DNA of 64,000 bases from Cymodocea nodosa. Lineage: Eukaryota; Streptophyta; Magnoliopsida; Alismatales; Cymodoceaceae. This document shows, piece by piece, positions 44,890-55,293 of this stretch. Location: assembly GCA_036874045.1 (NCBI GenBank), contig JAZBRI010000010.1, positions 1,322,001 to 1,386,000 on the forward strand, written 5' to 3'. The position numbers and the translations under genes were made by a program. Position 1 is the stretch's first letter. The number at the start of each line of letters is the position of its first letter. The notes under the pieces are model-generated. The model did not search any database. It saw only the letters and a program-made list of their open reading frames with translations, and had not been told where the DNA came from.

Positions 44890-45628
44890 ATGTAATTGAT
44901 GAAATTACCACTGGATGCACTAAGGGAAGTACTGAGTAACCTGTCAGCTAAAGAACTGTGCAGATTGTGTTGTGTATCGAAAAAAATTAAAGACTGTGTT
45001 AGAGAAAAATATTTTCATAGACTACAAGCTGCAAAAATGACTAAGATTAGAGATGGATTTTTATGGAAGTCATTTAATCGTAGTTCAATCAGCTATGAAT
45101 ATCTAAATATGGAAGAAAATGTTGGAATTCCACCCAATACATTAGAAGGAATAGATCATATTATGGGGATAGATAAGTGATTAATTATCTATAGAACCAA
45201 ACCAAGGTATGCAATTCTATTATCCGATATTTTGATTAGAAATCATATCACTAGAGAAGAATGGAATATAGGAAGGCCTAATAGATATTAAGTTCCAACT
45301 AAAAATTGTGGGTCGGCTTTAACATTTTCTGATAAAAATTCAACCATTTCTGAAAAATTATATTACTGGAGACCAACTGAAAATTGGGATGAAAATTTAT
45401 GCTTAAGTGTGTATAATTTTCTAAATAGATCTTGGACCAAAAATACTATGATATATCTAGGATAGAAAGCATTAATTAACAACATACATGTCATACTTGA
45501 TGGATATATATATCTAGTCATAGATATATTAGTTGCATTTAGATCTAATTTATATATAGTAAGCATAGATAGTTATGATGATGACTTTATAGAAATATTG
45601 TCTATACCGAGTGATATAGCTAAACCAC
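44890..45628 (+). pseudogene. Copy E: captured F-box gene, 3' truncated by LTR
   Basis: The ATG at 44890 is followed at once by TAA; the next in-frame ATG is 44899. F-box residues: LPLDALREVLSNLSAKELCRLCCVSKKIKDC. The middle (FLWKSFNRSSISYEYLN, GIPPNTLEGIDHIMG) and FBA-like part (YYWRPTENWDENLCL, with the Trp that is a stop in A and F) follow. The gene stops at 45628 after IAKP, where an LTR begins. About the last 40 percent is missing. A T-rich tract ending in TAG lies 11 bases before the ATG. Confidence 0.83.
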
Positions 45629-45974
45629 TATTTAGAATGAAAAAGTGCATAATATTAATAGTTAAATGATGGTTAATTGCATAATATTTAGCTTACCATA
45701 TGAGAATTAAGCCATTATGTTATAATTGCACTGTTATAAGCATTAATGAAGGAATCTGCATAATTTCAGGGAATTAATGTTAATTTAGTACATTTTTGAA
45801 CTATCGTTAAATTGCAAGCTGTGAAATTCTTAAGTATCTGAAATATCCTTTTATTCATAAAACTTATTAAGGACATGTGTTGTGATCTAAAAACCTGATT
45901 TAAGTGTGGTTTTATAATATTAAGCATGATCCATTTTATTTTCATATATTTATATCATGTACAAGTGAACAGTA

Positions 45975-46235
45975 ACAACTCGTTGAGTTAGTGTTCTTTT
46001 TGTTAAAAGATCGCGTGCCAACTCGTTGAGTTACAAGTTTAAGGTATAAAAAGATCACGTGAGAACTTGTTGAGTTAGCAAGTAAAAACTGTAAGTTATA
46101 TATCTGAACTCGTTAAGTTAGAATTATGCACGTGTTGAATTTAAACGCTTTATTATGTCACATGAGATGCACAAGTTTAACTCGTTAAGTTAGTATAATT
46201 GTATGCGTTGAGTTACATGAATATATACTAAGGTA
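45975..46235 (+). promoter_or_regulatory. U3 tandem cluster of AACTCGTTGAGTTA units and ACGTG motifs
   Basis: At least six AACTC-GTT-GAGTT or AACTCGTTAAGTTA units (5-base arms, 3-base loop), spaced 40 to 75 bases. Several are preceded by CACGTG or GCGTG (for example CACGTG at 46056-46061, TGCACGTGTTG near 46127). ACGTG is the core of plant G-box/ABRE sites, so stress-responsive control is plausible but inferred. The 3' LTR has the same cluster at 61105-61350. Confidence 0.6.
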
Positions 46236-46505
46236 ACACGTTATGTTAGCAGCTTATTTCTTTATTGTACGTGTTTTATAGTTAAATCAACAAAGTAAGT
46301 CCGTCGAGTTATCTGTAACTCCACGGACCATTTATTTTCTAATATGCCACTATAGCGGTTACAGAAACAAGACATTCGAAGGAAAACTACGATTGCACGT
46401 ATCACACAAGAATTCACTCGTGGAAGGAAGAAGAAATCACCATCGTTGATATGAATGAAGGAAATCCAACCGATCATCTAAGCAAAAGTAGTTACTACTA
46501 AGAAA

Positions 46506-46513
46506 TATAAAAG
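46506..46513 (+). promoter_or_regulatory. Copy F 5' LTR: TATA box
   Basis: TATAAAAG in the context AAGAAATATAAAAGAAAAGG, conserved in all LTR copies that retain this region. Confidence 0.65.
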
Positions 46514-47689
46514 AAAAGGAGAAAAGATGAAGAAAGTGTGTATGCAGAGGTGGAGGACCGTGCTAACTGCAAGCAACGTCGGAAGTTCCCTGAAGCTCCA
46601 CACAACATCACCACCATCACCATAATCACCAACCATCGGAGGTCTGTGAGGATACTTTCCTGATGTCGGGTCAATTTTGAGCCAAACACAGTGCCTAACA
46701 ACCATTGTGAGGAGTGATCGTGTCGCGGGAAGGGAAGCCATTTTCACCAATCACCGACTCATATCTCAGGAGATCGTAAAGCTTCTAGCCTTGGTTTCGG
46801 GTTGATGTTAGTATGTTGAAGAGGAGATCATCTTGCAATTCTAGACTTGCGATTCAATAGGGAGAGGAGACAGGATTGTAAGTGATTAAGTTTTCAATGG
46901 TGTAATCGTGTCGCATGTAGTGATGGAAGTATTTAATGTCGATAGAGATTTTTACATTTTACCTTTCACCCATTTTCATGAACATATCAAAACAAAAATA
47001 CCAAAAACAACTTATTTGTGTTTACATTTAGTATTTAAGTATTGTATTGTTTGTTTTGTATTGTGATTAATGTTATCATTGTCAGTATTGTGAATGTTTA
47101 TGTTTGTTTGATTCAGAAAATAGAAAATAGTTTTACAGTTTACTGAAATTGATTCGTTCCAGATATTTAAAGATTTTAATGGTTACTGTTTGAAATATCT
47201 AAATCTTAGTGTTGCTTAATGATAAATCTAATATTAACTAGCATTAAAGAGCTTAATTGATGTTATTTACAATCTGTGAAACTGCCCAATGGTTGGTTGG
47301 ATTCCTCTGTAAATAGCAGTATTTAATTGGAAAGATAGGCTCGTGGAGTTAACTTAAGTCTACGAGGTTAGTCTGTTGAGTTAGCCATAACTCCACAAAC
47401 TTAGTCCGTTGTGTTAACTGTAACTCAACAGAGTGCTTAACTGAACACATAAACTCTAATATAAAAATTAGGACAGTACACAATTCTTATTCAATCTTTG
47501 TGAGTTCGACTTGTACTTGCACACAAATACAATATACACTATGCACTTGCAGTTAAAATACAAATTGGAATTAATATCTAATTTGTGTGAAAGGTTGTTA
47601 GTTTACTTCTAAAGGTAATTATTGATATAAGCATAAAGACAAAGTAAACAAGTGTTTGATTTAATCTTTCACAACCAATACAAGTTTTC

Positions 47690-47707
47690 TTGCGCCATTA
47701 TTGGGGA
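47690..47707 (+). promoter_or_regulatory. Copy F: primer binding site, tRNA-Asp type
   Basis: TTGCGCCATTATTGGGGA follows the LTR end. Compared with the tRNA-Asp 3' complement it has four to five mismatches; GCGCC and GGGGA are kept. Copies D and A keep the GTTGCC part instead, so together they support the assignment. Confidence 0.7.
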
Positions 47708-47723
47708 TTGAGTAGCTAAGCAA

Positions 47724-47732
47724 TTGTAAGTA
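47724..47732 (+). promoter_or_regulatory. Copy F: splice-donor-like site in leader
   Basis: TT-GTAAGTA, 20 bases after the primer site and 63 bases before the pol ATG, fits the plant donor consensus. The collinear site in copy D is GTGAGT. No acceptor close by gives a normal-length intron, so a distant acceptor would be needed. Confidence 0.4.
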
Positions 47733-47788
47733 TTGTTTTGTTTTAATAGCAAGAGGAGTGTTGTGTGCTTTATTCTATAATTCAGAAT

Positions 47789-48840
47789 ATGACATATGCT
47801 TATGCTCAAAGATTTCTAAAACCTGTAGTAAGCATATGTGAATTCTACAATTTGGAAGGTCACGACATTTCTGATTGTTTGAAACTGAGACAATTGTAGA
47901 TGGTAAGATTACATGAACAACAAATGAATTATCTTCAATATAATAGATCTAAGTATGAGAATCCTATGGTTTACCCAACTAATGGTCAGCTTAGAATGTG
48001 TAATATGTTGAGAGATAAAGAAGTTTGGGATAAGTATGACAGATTGGAGCGTAGCTTAGAGCAAAACATGAACAAACTGGAACAATATATTTGTCAGCAA
48101 TAAGAAGTCAACCAATTAAACTATAAGGAAGCATATTCAAAACCTAAAATTGATATCATTTACGAAACTGAAAAAACCATAATGAAAATTGATCAAAAAT
48201 TGAATGCAATGAGATTAGATGATCTGGGAAGAAAACTAAAAGCATTAGATGAATATACAATGAAATTACAAGTTATGCAATAGGAAAACACAAATGAAAA
48301 CTTTAATGTTACAGATCTGCATAATTTGCAAGACATACAAACAAAAGAAAATACTAATGCAATAGAATTTAATGAATGCAATTTAAAACTAAAAACAGTT
48401 GAAGATCATTATCACGAAAATGATATACAAGAACATCAAGAAAGTAACGAAAATCTGGAAGATGTATGTATAACATTAAGATCTGGAACTGATATACCAC
48501 CAAGAATTCAAAAAGAAAATAATGTGAAGGTGGATAAGAGAAAAAATCAAAATGATAATGAAAATGTAATAACTGAAAACTTAGAAATCAATAAAGAAAA
48601 ATCTGAATCTGAAAATGAGACTAAAAATGACCAAACAAATCAAATGAAAGAGAAAGAATCTTTTAAAAAACAAGAAAAAATTAGAAAATCTTTTGAAAAA
48701 GTAAAAGTTAACATTCCTTTGTTAGACTTATTGCAAAAAATGCCAACTTATGCTAAATTTCTTAAGGATTAGTGTACTAAGAAAAGAGAGTGAAAAGTTT
48801 TAAGGAAAGTCTTTTTATCTGAGCAAAGTAGTTCCCTATT
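47789..48840 (+). pseudogene. Copy F: zinc-knuckle (NC) and linker at the start of the pol frame
   Basis: ATG 47789 opens MTYAYAQRFLKPVVS then ICEFYNLEGHDISDC, a CCHC knuckle whose second Cys is Tyr (copy D keeps Cys). A TAG at 47897 is directly followed by in-frame ATG 47900. The linker has charged coiled-coil stretches (LRDKEVWDKYDRLERSLEQ, LDDLGRKLKALDEYTMKL). It then has EDVCITLRSGTDIPP and VNIPLLDLLQKMPTYAKFLKD, both standard just before Athila protease. Stops near 48102, 48283, 48770 and 48791. The frame continues unbroken in register to 50401, so knuckle, protease and RT were one polyprotein. There is no capsid domain before it. Confidence 0.82.
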
Positions 48841-49426
48841 TCTACCACAAATTCCTAAAAAGTTATCTGATCTTGGAATTCTGGTTATATCATACACCAT
48901 AGGAAATATCATTCTAGAAAAAACCTTAATAGACCTAGGTGCAGGTATAAATGTTATGCTAAAAGATATATTTGCATCCTTAGGATTAGAAGGCTTAATC
49001 CCTACTAGGACTATTATTCAATTAGCTGATAGAAGTATAAGATACCCTAGAGGAAAAATAGAGGATGTCTTAATTAAAATCAAAAGCTTCATATATCTTG
49101 TTGATATTGTAATTTTGGATTCCCAACAAATTAAGCATAAAAACAATGATACATCTTTAATTTTGGGAAGACCATTTTTAGCAACATCAGGGGCTGTTAT
49201 TAATTGTAAAATTGGAGTAATGAAGTTAACATATGGTAATGAGGATACTCAATTAAACATTTTCAAACTAGAAAAGTTTAAGGAGTTAGAAATGTCCTTA
49301 CATACTATAGACTTTTTAGAGGATGAAGGAGATATGTTAGATGATGCGATTCAAGAAGAATTAAATAGGCAACTCAATTCTGAAAATTTAGAAGAAAGTG
49401 AAAGCATAAATATAGAAGGAGATTAG
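48841..49426 (+). pseudogene. Copy F: aspartic protease (Athila lineage)
   Basis: PKKLSDLGILVISYTIGN, then LIDLGAGINVM at 48926-48958 (active site D-L-G-A with Ser changed to Gly at the next place), ASLGLEGLIPTRTIIQLADRS-like sequence, PRGKIEDVLIKI, SLILGRPFLATSGAVI and an acidic tail. It would cut the polyprotein. Of all domains in copy F this has the longest clean run: 156 codons open from 48956 to a TAG at 49424. Confidence 0.87.
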
Positions 49427-50640
49427 GAAGAAATTAATTTAGAAAATGATGATGTTTAGTTAGGAGCTTTAGCTTTTGATGGGCAATAGTTAGAATTAAA
49501 ACCTTTATCTCCTGAATTAACCTATATATTTCTAGAAGAAAAACGAACATGTCCAATCATTATTGCTTCAGATTTAAAAGAGGATCAAATTGCTAAATTA
49601 AAAGATGTAGTAAAAACTTATAAAGAAGCAATAGTATGGACTATGACGGATATAAAAGGGTTAAGTGCAACTTTATGTTGTCACCACATATATTTAAAAG
49701 AGAATGCTAAACCAGTTCAAATTCCTGAGAGGAGATTAAATCCAAATCTTAAAGAAGTAGTTAGGAAGGAAATAGTGAAATGGTTAGATAATGACATAAT
49801 TTATCTGATTTCTGATAGCTCATGGGTTAGTCTAATCCATGTAGTTCCTAAGAAATCAGGATTAATAGTTATTAGTAATGAAAGTCAAGACTTGATACCT
49901 ACTAGAATTCAATCATGTTGGAGTGTGTGTATAGACTATAGAAAGCTGAATGCTGTGACTAGGAAAGATCATTTTCCCTTACATTTCATAGATCAAATGT
50001 TAGAAAAATTAGCAGGGCAAGACTATTTTTGTTTCTTAGACGGGTATTCAGGATATAACCAAGTCCCAATGGCATTAGAAGATCAAGAGAAAATAACTTT
50101 CACATGTCCTAATGGAACTTATGCTTTTAAGAGAATGCCATTCGGATTGTGCAATGCACTAGCCACCTTTCAAAGGTGTATACAAGGCATATTCACTAGA
50201 ATGACTAAAGATTTTTTAGAAACTTTTATGGATGATTTTACTCTTTATGGAACTTCATATGAAGTGTGTTTAAACAATTTGGACCAAGTATTAAAACGCT
50301 GTGTAGAAAAAAGTCTGGTTCTAAATTGGGCGAAATGTCACTTCATGGTTAATCAAGGAATAGTCTTAGGACATGTTGTTTCAAAAAAAGGGTTGAAGTA
50401 GATAAAGCTAAAATAGAAGTAATTTCTAATCTAGTAAATCAGTAAGAGATATTAGATCATTTCTAGGACATGTTGGATTTTATACAAGATTTATTGAAGA
50501 TTTTAGCAAAATAGCTAGACCTTTAACTAATCTATTAAAAGATGTCCCATTCAACTTTGATAAAAATTGCAAATAAGCATTTTTCAAACTTAAAACTAGC
50601 TTAATTTCAACTCCTATAATACAAGCACCTGATTGGAACC
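49427..50640 (+). pseudogene. Copy F: reverse transcriptase (Athila lineage)
   Basis: It keeps TMTDIKGLSATLC, RRLNPNLKEVVRKEIVKWLD, SSWVSLIHVVPKK, CIDYRKLNAVTRKDHFPL, QDYFCFLDGYSGYNQV, ITFTCPNGTYAFKRMPFGL and ETFMDDFTLYG (catalytic FMDD at about 50225), then LVLNWAKCHFM. A stop-free run spans 49643-50401 (252 codons), the longest ORF in the window. A one-base gain near 50390 and a seven-base loss near 50440 (compare copy B at 32395-32415) then disrupt the connection domain. Stops lie at 49456-49490 upstream. Confidence 0.92.
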
Positions 50641-51099
50641 ATCCATTTGAATTAATGTGTGATGCATTTGATTTTGCTGTAGGAGTAGTGCTGGGACAAA
50701 AGATAGAAAAATCTCCTAGAGTTATTGATTATGCAAGCAAAACTTTAAATGATGCTCAAGTTAATTACACAACTACTGAAAAAGAGCTGTTAGCTATAGT
50801 GTTTGCCTTAGAAAAGTTTAGATCATATCTGATTGGAGCTAAAGTGATAGTATACACGGATCATTTAGCTTTAAAACACTTAATAGCAAAGAAAGAGACT
50901 AAACCTAGATTGATCCGAAGGATATTATTATTACAAGAATTTGATCTAGAAATTAAAGATAAAAAAGGTTGTGTGAATATAGTAGCAGATCATTTATCAA
51001 GATTACAAGTAGACAAATCAAATATTGAAATTAAGGATAATTTTCTTGATGAACAATTGATGACCATCAACACAATGTCTTGGTATGTAGACAGTTAAT
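50641..51099 (+). pseudogene. Copy F: RNase H (Athila lineage)
   Basis: Open for 147 codons from 50655. [15 protein letters not shown] has the first Asp, [16 protein letters not shown] the Glu, [11 protein letters not shown] the second Asp, and [11 protein letters not shown] the last Asp. It degrades the RNA strand of the RNA-DNA hybrid. Not in frame with RT because of the shifts at 50390-50440. Otherwise intact, and better preserved than copy B. Confidence 0.9.
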
Positions 51100-52368
51100 T
51101 ACTTAGTTACTAGTTTAACATCTAAGGAGTGGAATAGACAGGATAAGAAATTATTCTTTTCAAGAGTAAAATATTACTATTGGGAAGACCCATACTTATT
51201 TAAGAAATGTCCTGATCTGGTTTTAAGGAGATGTGTTCTAGAAACTGAATATCAGAGCATATTGTCTTTCTACCATGACCAAACATGTGGAGGGCATTTT
51301 TGTTTAAGGAAAACTACTGCTAAAATTCTACAATGTGAATTTTATTGGCCAACACTATTTAAAGATGCTCATAAATATTGCTTAAATTACTTAAGATGTC
51401 AACAAATAGGAAGAATATCAAAGAGGAATATGCTGCCTCTTAATCCTATTGTTGAGGTTGAAATCTTTGATGTATAGGGAATAGATTTTATGGGTCCATT
51501 TCCTATGTCTAATCAATTTAATTATATATTGTTAGGGGTGGATTATGTATCTAAATGGATAAAAGCTATTCCTATAAAAACTAATGACAACAAAGTGGTA
51601 ATACATTTTATAAGAACTAATATAATTGCCAGATTTGGAATACCTAAAACTATTATCAATGATAGAGGAACTCATTTCTGTAATAGAAGTTTTGAAGCCT
51701 TAATGAAGAAATATGGAGTAAATCACAAAATTGCAACATCATATCATCTGCAAACAAGTGGATAAGTAGAAAGTGCAAACAAACAAATTAAGTTAATCTT
51801 AGAAAAAGTAGTAAATCCTACTAGAATAGATTGATAGATGCACTTTGGGGCTTATAGAACTGCTTATAAGACAAGCTTAGGTATGTCACCTTTTAGGCTA
51901 GTATATGGAAAAAGTTGTCATTTACTAGCTGAAATTGAACATAAAGGTTATTGGGCATTAAAAACTATGAACACTAATTTAAATCAAGCTACTGAAAATA
52001 GAAAAATACAATTGATTGAATTAAAAGAATTTAGGAATGAAGCTTATTCGAAAATTGTAAGAGAAAAAGAGAAAATGAAGTTCTAGCATGGTAGGAAAAT
52101 TATTCTAAAAACCTTTGAAATAGGACAAGAAGTATATCTTTACATGACTAGACTCCATAACCATCTAGGAAAATTAAGATCTAGATGGGCAGGACCTTAC
52201 ATAGTTCGAAATATTTATCTCTATGGAGTTATTGAAATTGAAAATCCTAAAAATCAGAATATATTTAAAGTAAATGGACAAAGACTTTGACCTATTTTGA
52301 AAATATCAAAAAGTTCTTTTGGAGTTATAGAAGAAGTAAGAGTAGAGGACTACTCGAGCTTTATTTAG
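51100..52368 (+). pseudogene. Copy F: integrase (Athila lineage)
   Basis: Frame differs from RNase H. The zinc region is FYHDQTCGGHF..KTTAKILQCEFYWP and YLRCQQIGRISKRN. The core is GIDFMGPFPMSNQFNYILLGVDYVSKW (Asp), IINDRGTHFCNRSFEAL (Asp), and SG-stop-VESANKQIK where TAA replaces Gln before the catalytic Glu. Then RLVYGKSCHLLAEIEHKGYW and the C-terminal LYMTRLHNHLGKLRSRWAGPYIV. Stops at 51475 (Trp in copies A and D), 51763, 51834 (in a small rearrangement) and 52084. Ends TAG 52366-52368. Confidence 0.9.
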
Positions 52369-52417
52369 TAAGGAAATTTCTAAAAATATATAATAAAAAA
52401 ACCTTATTTAAACATAG

Positions 52418-52730
52418 TCATGGTTCAATCGAAAGGAATTATCGATTTTACTGAACATATTTTAAAAGAAAAAAAATCATTGCGGTTCAACCGATAGGAT
52501 CCATTGGTCTGATCGAAACATAAAAAAATCTATATATTATATTTAGTTTAATGTTGGTGTTACTGAAGTATAGTATAGGTTCAACCGACACAACAAAAAA
52601 AAAGAAAATATTTAATTTCGGTTCAACCAAGGAATATAATGGTTTGATCGAAAAATTTTAAAATGTTGGAAAATTAAGAATCGGTTAGACCAAAAATTCT
52701 TTAGTCTTGACCGAAGTAAAAAGTATTATT
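52418..52730 (+). repeat. Copy F: CGGTT-N-AACCG palindrome array
   Basis: Units include TGGTTCAATCGA, ATCGATTTTACTGA, GCGGTTCAACCGATA, TTGGTCTGATCGA, GGTTCAACCGAC, TCGGTTCAACCAA, TGGTTTGATCGA, ATCGGTTAGACCAA and CTTGACCGAAG. About nine in 310 bases, in AT filler. Same place as in copies A, B and D. Confidence 0.87.
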
Positions 52731-52767
52731 ATATGTATTTTTTATTAGATATAACTTTACGTAAAGT

Positions 52768-52915
52768 TTGTTGAGTTACACTTAACTCAACGAACTTACT
52801 CCGTTGAGTCTAGGATAAGTCAACGAATTTATCCCGTTGAGTTAACTATAACTCAACGGAGTACTATAGTTAAGTCTATTGACTTAGTCCGTGGAGTTAA
52901 CCGTAATTCCACGGA
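52768..52915 (+). repeat. Copy F: AACTCAACG inverted-repeat array before the transposon-protein ORF
   Basis: Seven half-units: TTGAGTTACACTTAACTCAA (palindrome with 4 central mismatches), CTCCGTTGAG, CCCGTTGAGTTAACTATAAC then TCAACGGAG (strong hairpin), and CCGTGGAGTTAACCGTAATT then CCACGG (strong hairpin). Stems reach 14 to 15 bases. Confidence 0.9.
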
Positions 52916-53074
52916 TGAGAGAGTGAGAGTTTGTGTAGGAAATGACCCGATTACTCGCCTAAACTTAGGGCTTATTTATACTTAACTTAGGGTTTGGGGG
53001 CATTATCCGTAGAATCATTTAGAACTTAGACCAGTAGAGATCAGAGCGATTCCATTCCGTTGCGTAACTCCACG
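52916..53074 (+). other. Copy F: leader of the transposon-protein ORF
   Basis: Noncoding, with the GGGTTTGGGGGCATTATCCG phrase conserved before this ORF in all copies. No ATG precedes 53075 in a frame that stays open. Confidence 0.5.
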
Positions 53075-55293
53075 ATGGCAAAGATGACACCAGAATTCTT
53101 AGAGGCCGTAGTTGACACTTCAGAATTTCTTAAAGATTTAGAGGAATGGCACACAAGGCAAAAAATCAGGAATACGACGAGGGAAAAAGAGCTTCAAAAG
53201 ATAGAATCTGACCTTTTCTACTAGAGGAAAGTGTTAGTTGATTTAGGCATAAAAATACCTCAAATGATGGAAACTAGAATCAAAGTTGCTACGAAAGTTG
53301 CTGTAAGCAGAGAGAGAAGAATCAGGCTAAATAACGAAGTTGCCCTAGAATTGATCCAACGTAAGTCCCGACTTTGGTTTAAAAGGCGCATAGGTAGACA
53401 GGCTTAGAGGGTAATCTAGGAGCAACAAAGGAAAGAAAATGAAGAACAAGCAACTAAAGAACAAGAGGAGCCAACTGTTGAAAGACTTGTCCTTGAGGAA
53501 CAGCAGCCAAGACCCTTAGTTCCACCACTAAGGCCGTTAGAAAGAGCAGCAATTTTGGGGCCTTCTACGGAGGAAGAAATAAGAGAATTTCAAGAATTGA
53601 TTCAAATTGGAAAAGACCAAGGAGAACTAGAAGAGTTGGCAGTAGCTATAACACATCTGGTGTTTGATGCACAATGCAAAAAGAGGGTTGTAGAAAAGTT
53701 GAAAGCCCAATATAAAATCAAAGTTGAACAGCATCAAAAAGCCACTACCAGACCTATTGTAAGAGGAACTGAAGCTGTCCTTCGAGACCAGCAATTATAG
53801 AAAAAGTTAAACAGGAAGAGTCAGTACCTACGGCTCAAATGCCTATAGAGCCTATTTTTGTAGATTTAATCTCAGAAGAAGAAGAGGAAGACTAGGCACA
53901 ATTAATTAGAAAACAGAAAAGAAAAGAGATAGTGCCTGAACATCAAGAAGAGATTAAATTTGATATGCAAATAGCAATAGGGCCTGTAGAGCCGATTTTT
54001 GTAAACCTGCTATCCGATTCTGAGGAGAAGGAGCAGCAGCAGTAGTAAGAGCAAAGAAGAGAAGAAAAATAGGCTGAATCTAATCTGTAGCCTATACAAG
54101 CAGAAGAAATAGAAATTAGGGCAAAAGCTGATTTGCTCGTAACTCCATCCCAATTTGTCACAAAATCAAAAAGAACAGTGACACTGTAGATTGGTAGTCA
54201 AGAGAAAGAAGAAAAAGAAGAAATTGAACAAGAAGTTGAACAAGTACATATGGAAAGAGAAACTCTTCAGCAAATTTTGGAAAGAATTCGAGACAGAGTG
54301 GAGAGTTCTACCAGCTCACCACCATAGACAAAAGCAGAAGCAAAAATGCAAGAATCTTCGGAGCATTTTTAGGCAATTCAAGTTCAGCACATGGAAGAGG
54401 AAGTTCAAGAACAAACCCTTTTAGAGCAACAAATTTACATTCTTGTCCCGACTGAAGCAACAATTTTAAATGAAGTACATTTTTGGAGTCAGGAAGCATA
54501 TAATAAATACCAAGAGATTAGAGGTTATGATATCATATACAGTAGACTAGTAAATTGGGACGGGATGCAAGAAATTAAAGATTTATTTGAGTTCCAAGGT
54601 CTACTATAGTTTATTTCTCAAGAAAGAGGGTATATAGTATATGAGAATCTAGTGCCCTACTTTTATGTAAATTTAAGATAAGGAGAAAGAGGATTAATTT
54701 CCAATGTGGAGCAAGATGATGTATAGATAACACTAGAGCTTCTCCACAACATTTTAGGATTGAAAAATGAAGGGAAAGAAATTTTGGAAAGCACAACTGT
54801 AGTCGAGTGGACAGAACACATCATAAAGGAGTGTTTAGCCATCAATCTTGGTGTGCCATTGTTAAATAGATTGAAGAATTTAAATGGTAAAGCACACATG
54901 ATAGCTAACATTTTAATTAAGAATGTCTACCAACGATAAGACCATGATATAGAACTGAGTCAATTTGTCAAATGGGTCACATATGCAGTTGTGAATAGAA
55001 TTTCGATAAATTGGTCTGTAGTTTTTATCTTCAAGCTGAAAACAGTAAAGAAGAAATTATTTTATGGAGATCTGATTCCACTGCTGATGGTGGACAGTAT
55101 TGATTTCATGAAATGGGCATCCAAAAGGATAAGATCAATAACCATTTCAGTGAAAGAATATAGAAATTATGCTGCTGCAGAGATTGCTGAACCTTTTGGA
55201 GGAATTATAGGAGCTGTAGAAAGGATAAACCAATTAGAGCAACAATTAGAAAAACTCCAGAAGGAAGTAGATGAACTTAGGAGAAAAGAGTAA
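53075..55293 (+). pseudogene. Copy F: 'putative plant transposon protein' ORF, full length
   Basis: ATG 53075 opens MAKMTPEFLEAVVDTSEFLKD. One frame runs to about 53776, where loss of one G shifts it. The second frame runs to TAA 55291. Total length is about 740 codons. Order: N-terminal basic helix region; Pro-rich REEQQPRPLVPPLRPL-like segment; STEEEIREFQELIQI; LVFDAQCKKRVVEKLKAQYK; EPIFVDLIS and EPIFVNLLS repeats with Glu-rich tracts; long acidic middle; EVHFWSQEAYNKYQEIRGY (54470); ENLVPYFYVNLR; KAHMIANILIKNVY; QFVKWVTYAVV; KKLFYGDLIPLLMV; and a C-terminal heptad coiled coil. The second half resembles the plant transposon-protein domain found with Athila/Tat elements. At least eight stops. 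Confidence 0.78.

Larger units (their letters stand above)
45629..47689 (+). mobile_element. Copy F: 5' LTR (2.06 kb)
   Basis: Starts TATTTAGAATGAAAAAG. U3 has a tandem cluster of AACTCGTTGAGTTA units with adjacent ACGTG motifs (45975-46235). TATA box at 46506. A GC-richer block lies at 46560-46800. U5 has AACTC units at 47339-47435 and the TGTACTTGCACACAAATAC phrase near 47511. It ends CAAGTTTTC before the primer site. The left boundary cuts copy E's F-box gene; the five bases before it are ACCAC. Confidence 0.88.

Noticed and set aside
32231-45628. Copies B and E as two halves of one element split by the second family
   Set aside because: Possible, since both break in the same spacer. But copy E is preceded by its own LTR start inside the second-family integrase, so an independent, internally deleted element explains it at least as well.
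52768-52915. CRISPR-like repeat array
   Set aside because: Units are short, alternate in orientation, vary in sequence and spacing, and lie inside a plant retrotransposon. There are no uniform spacers and no cas genes.
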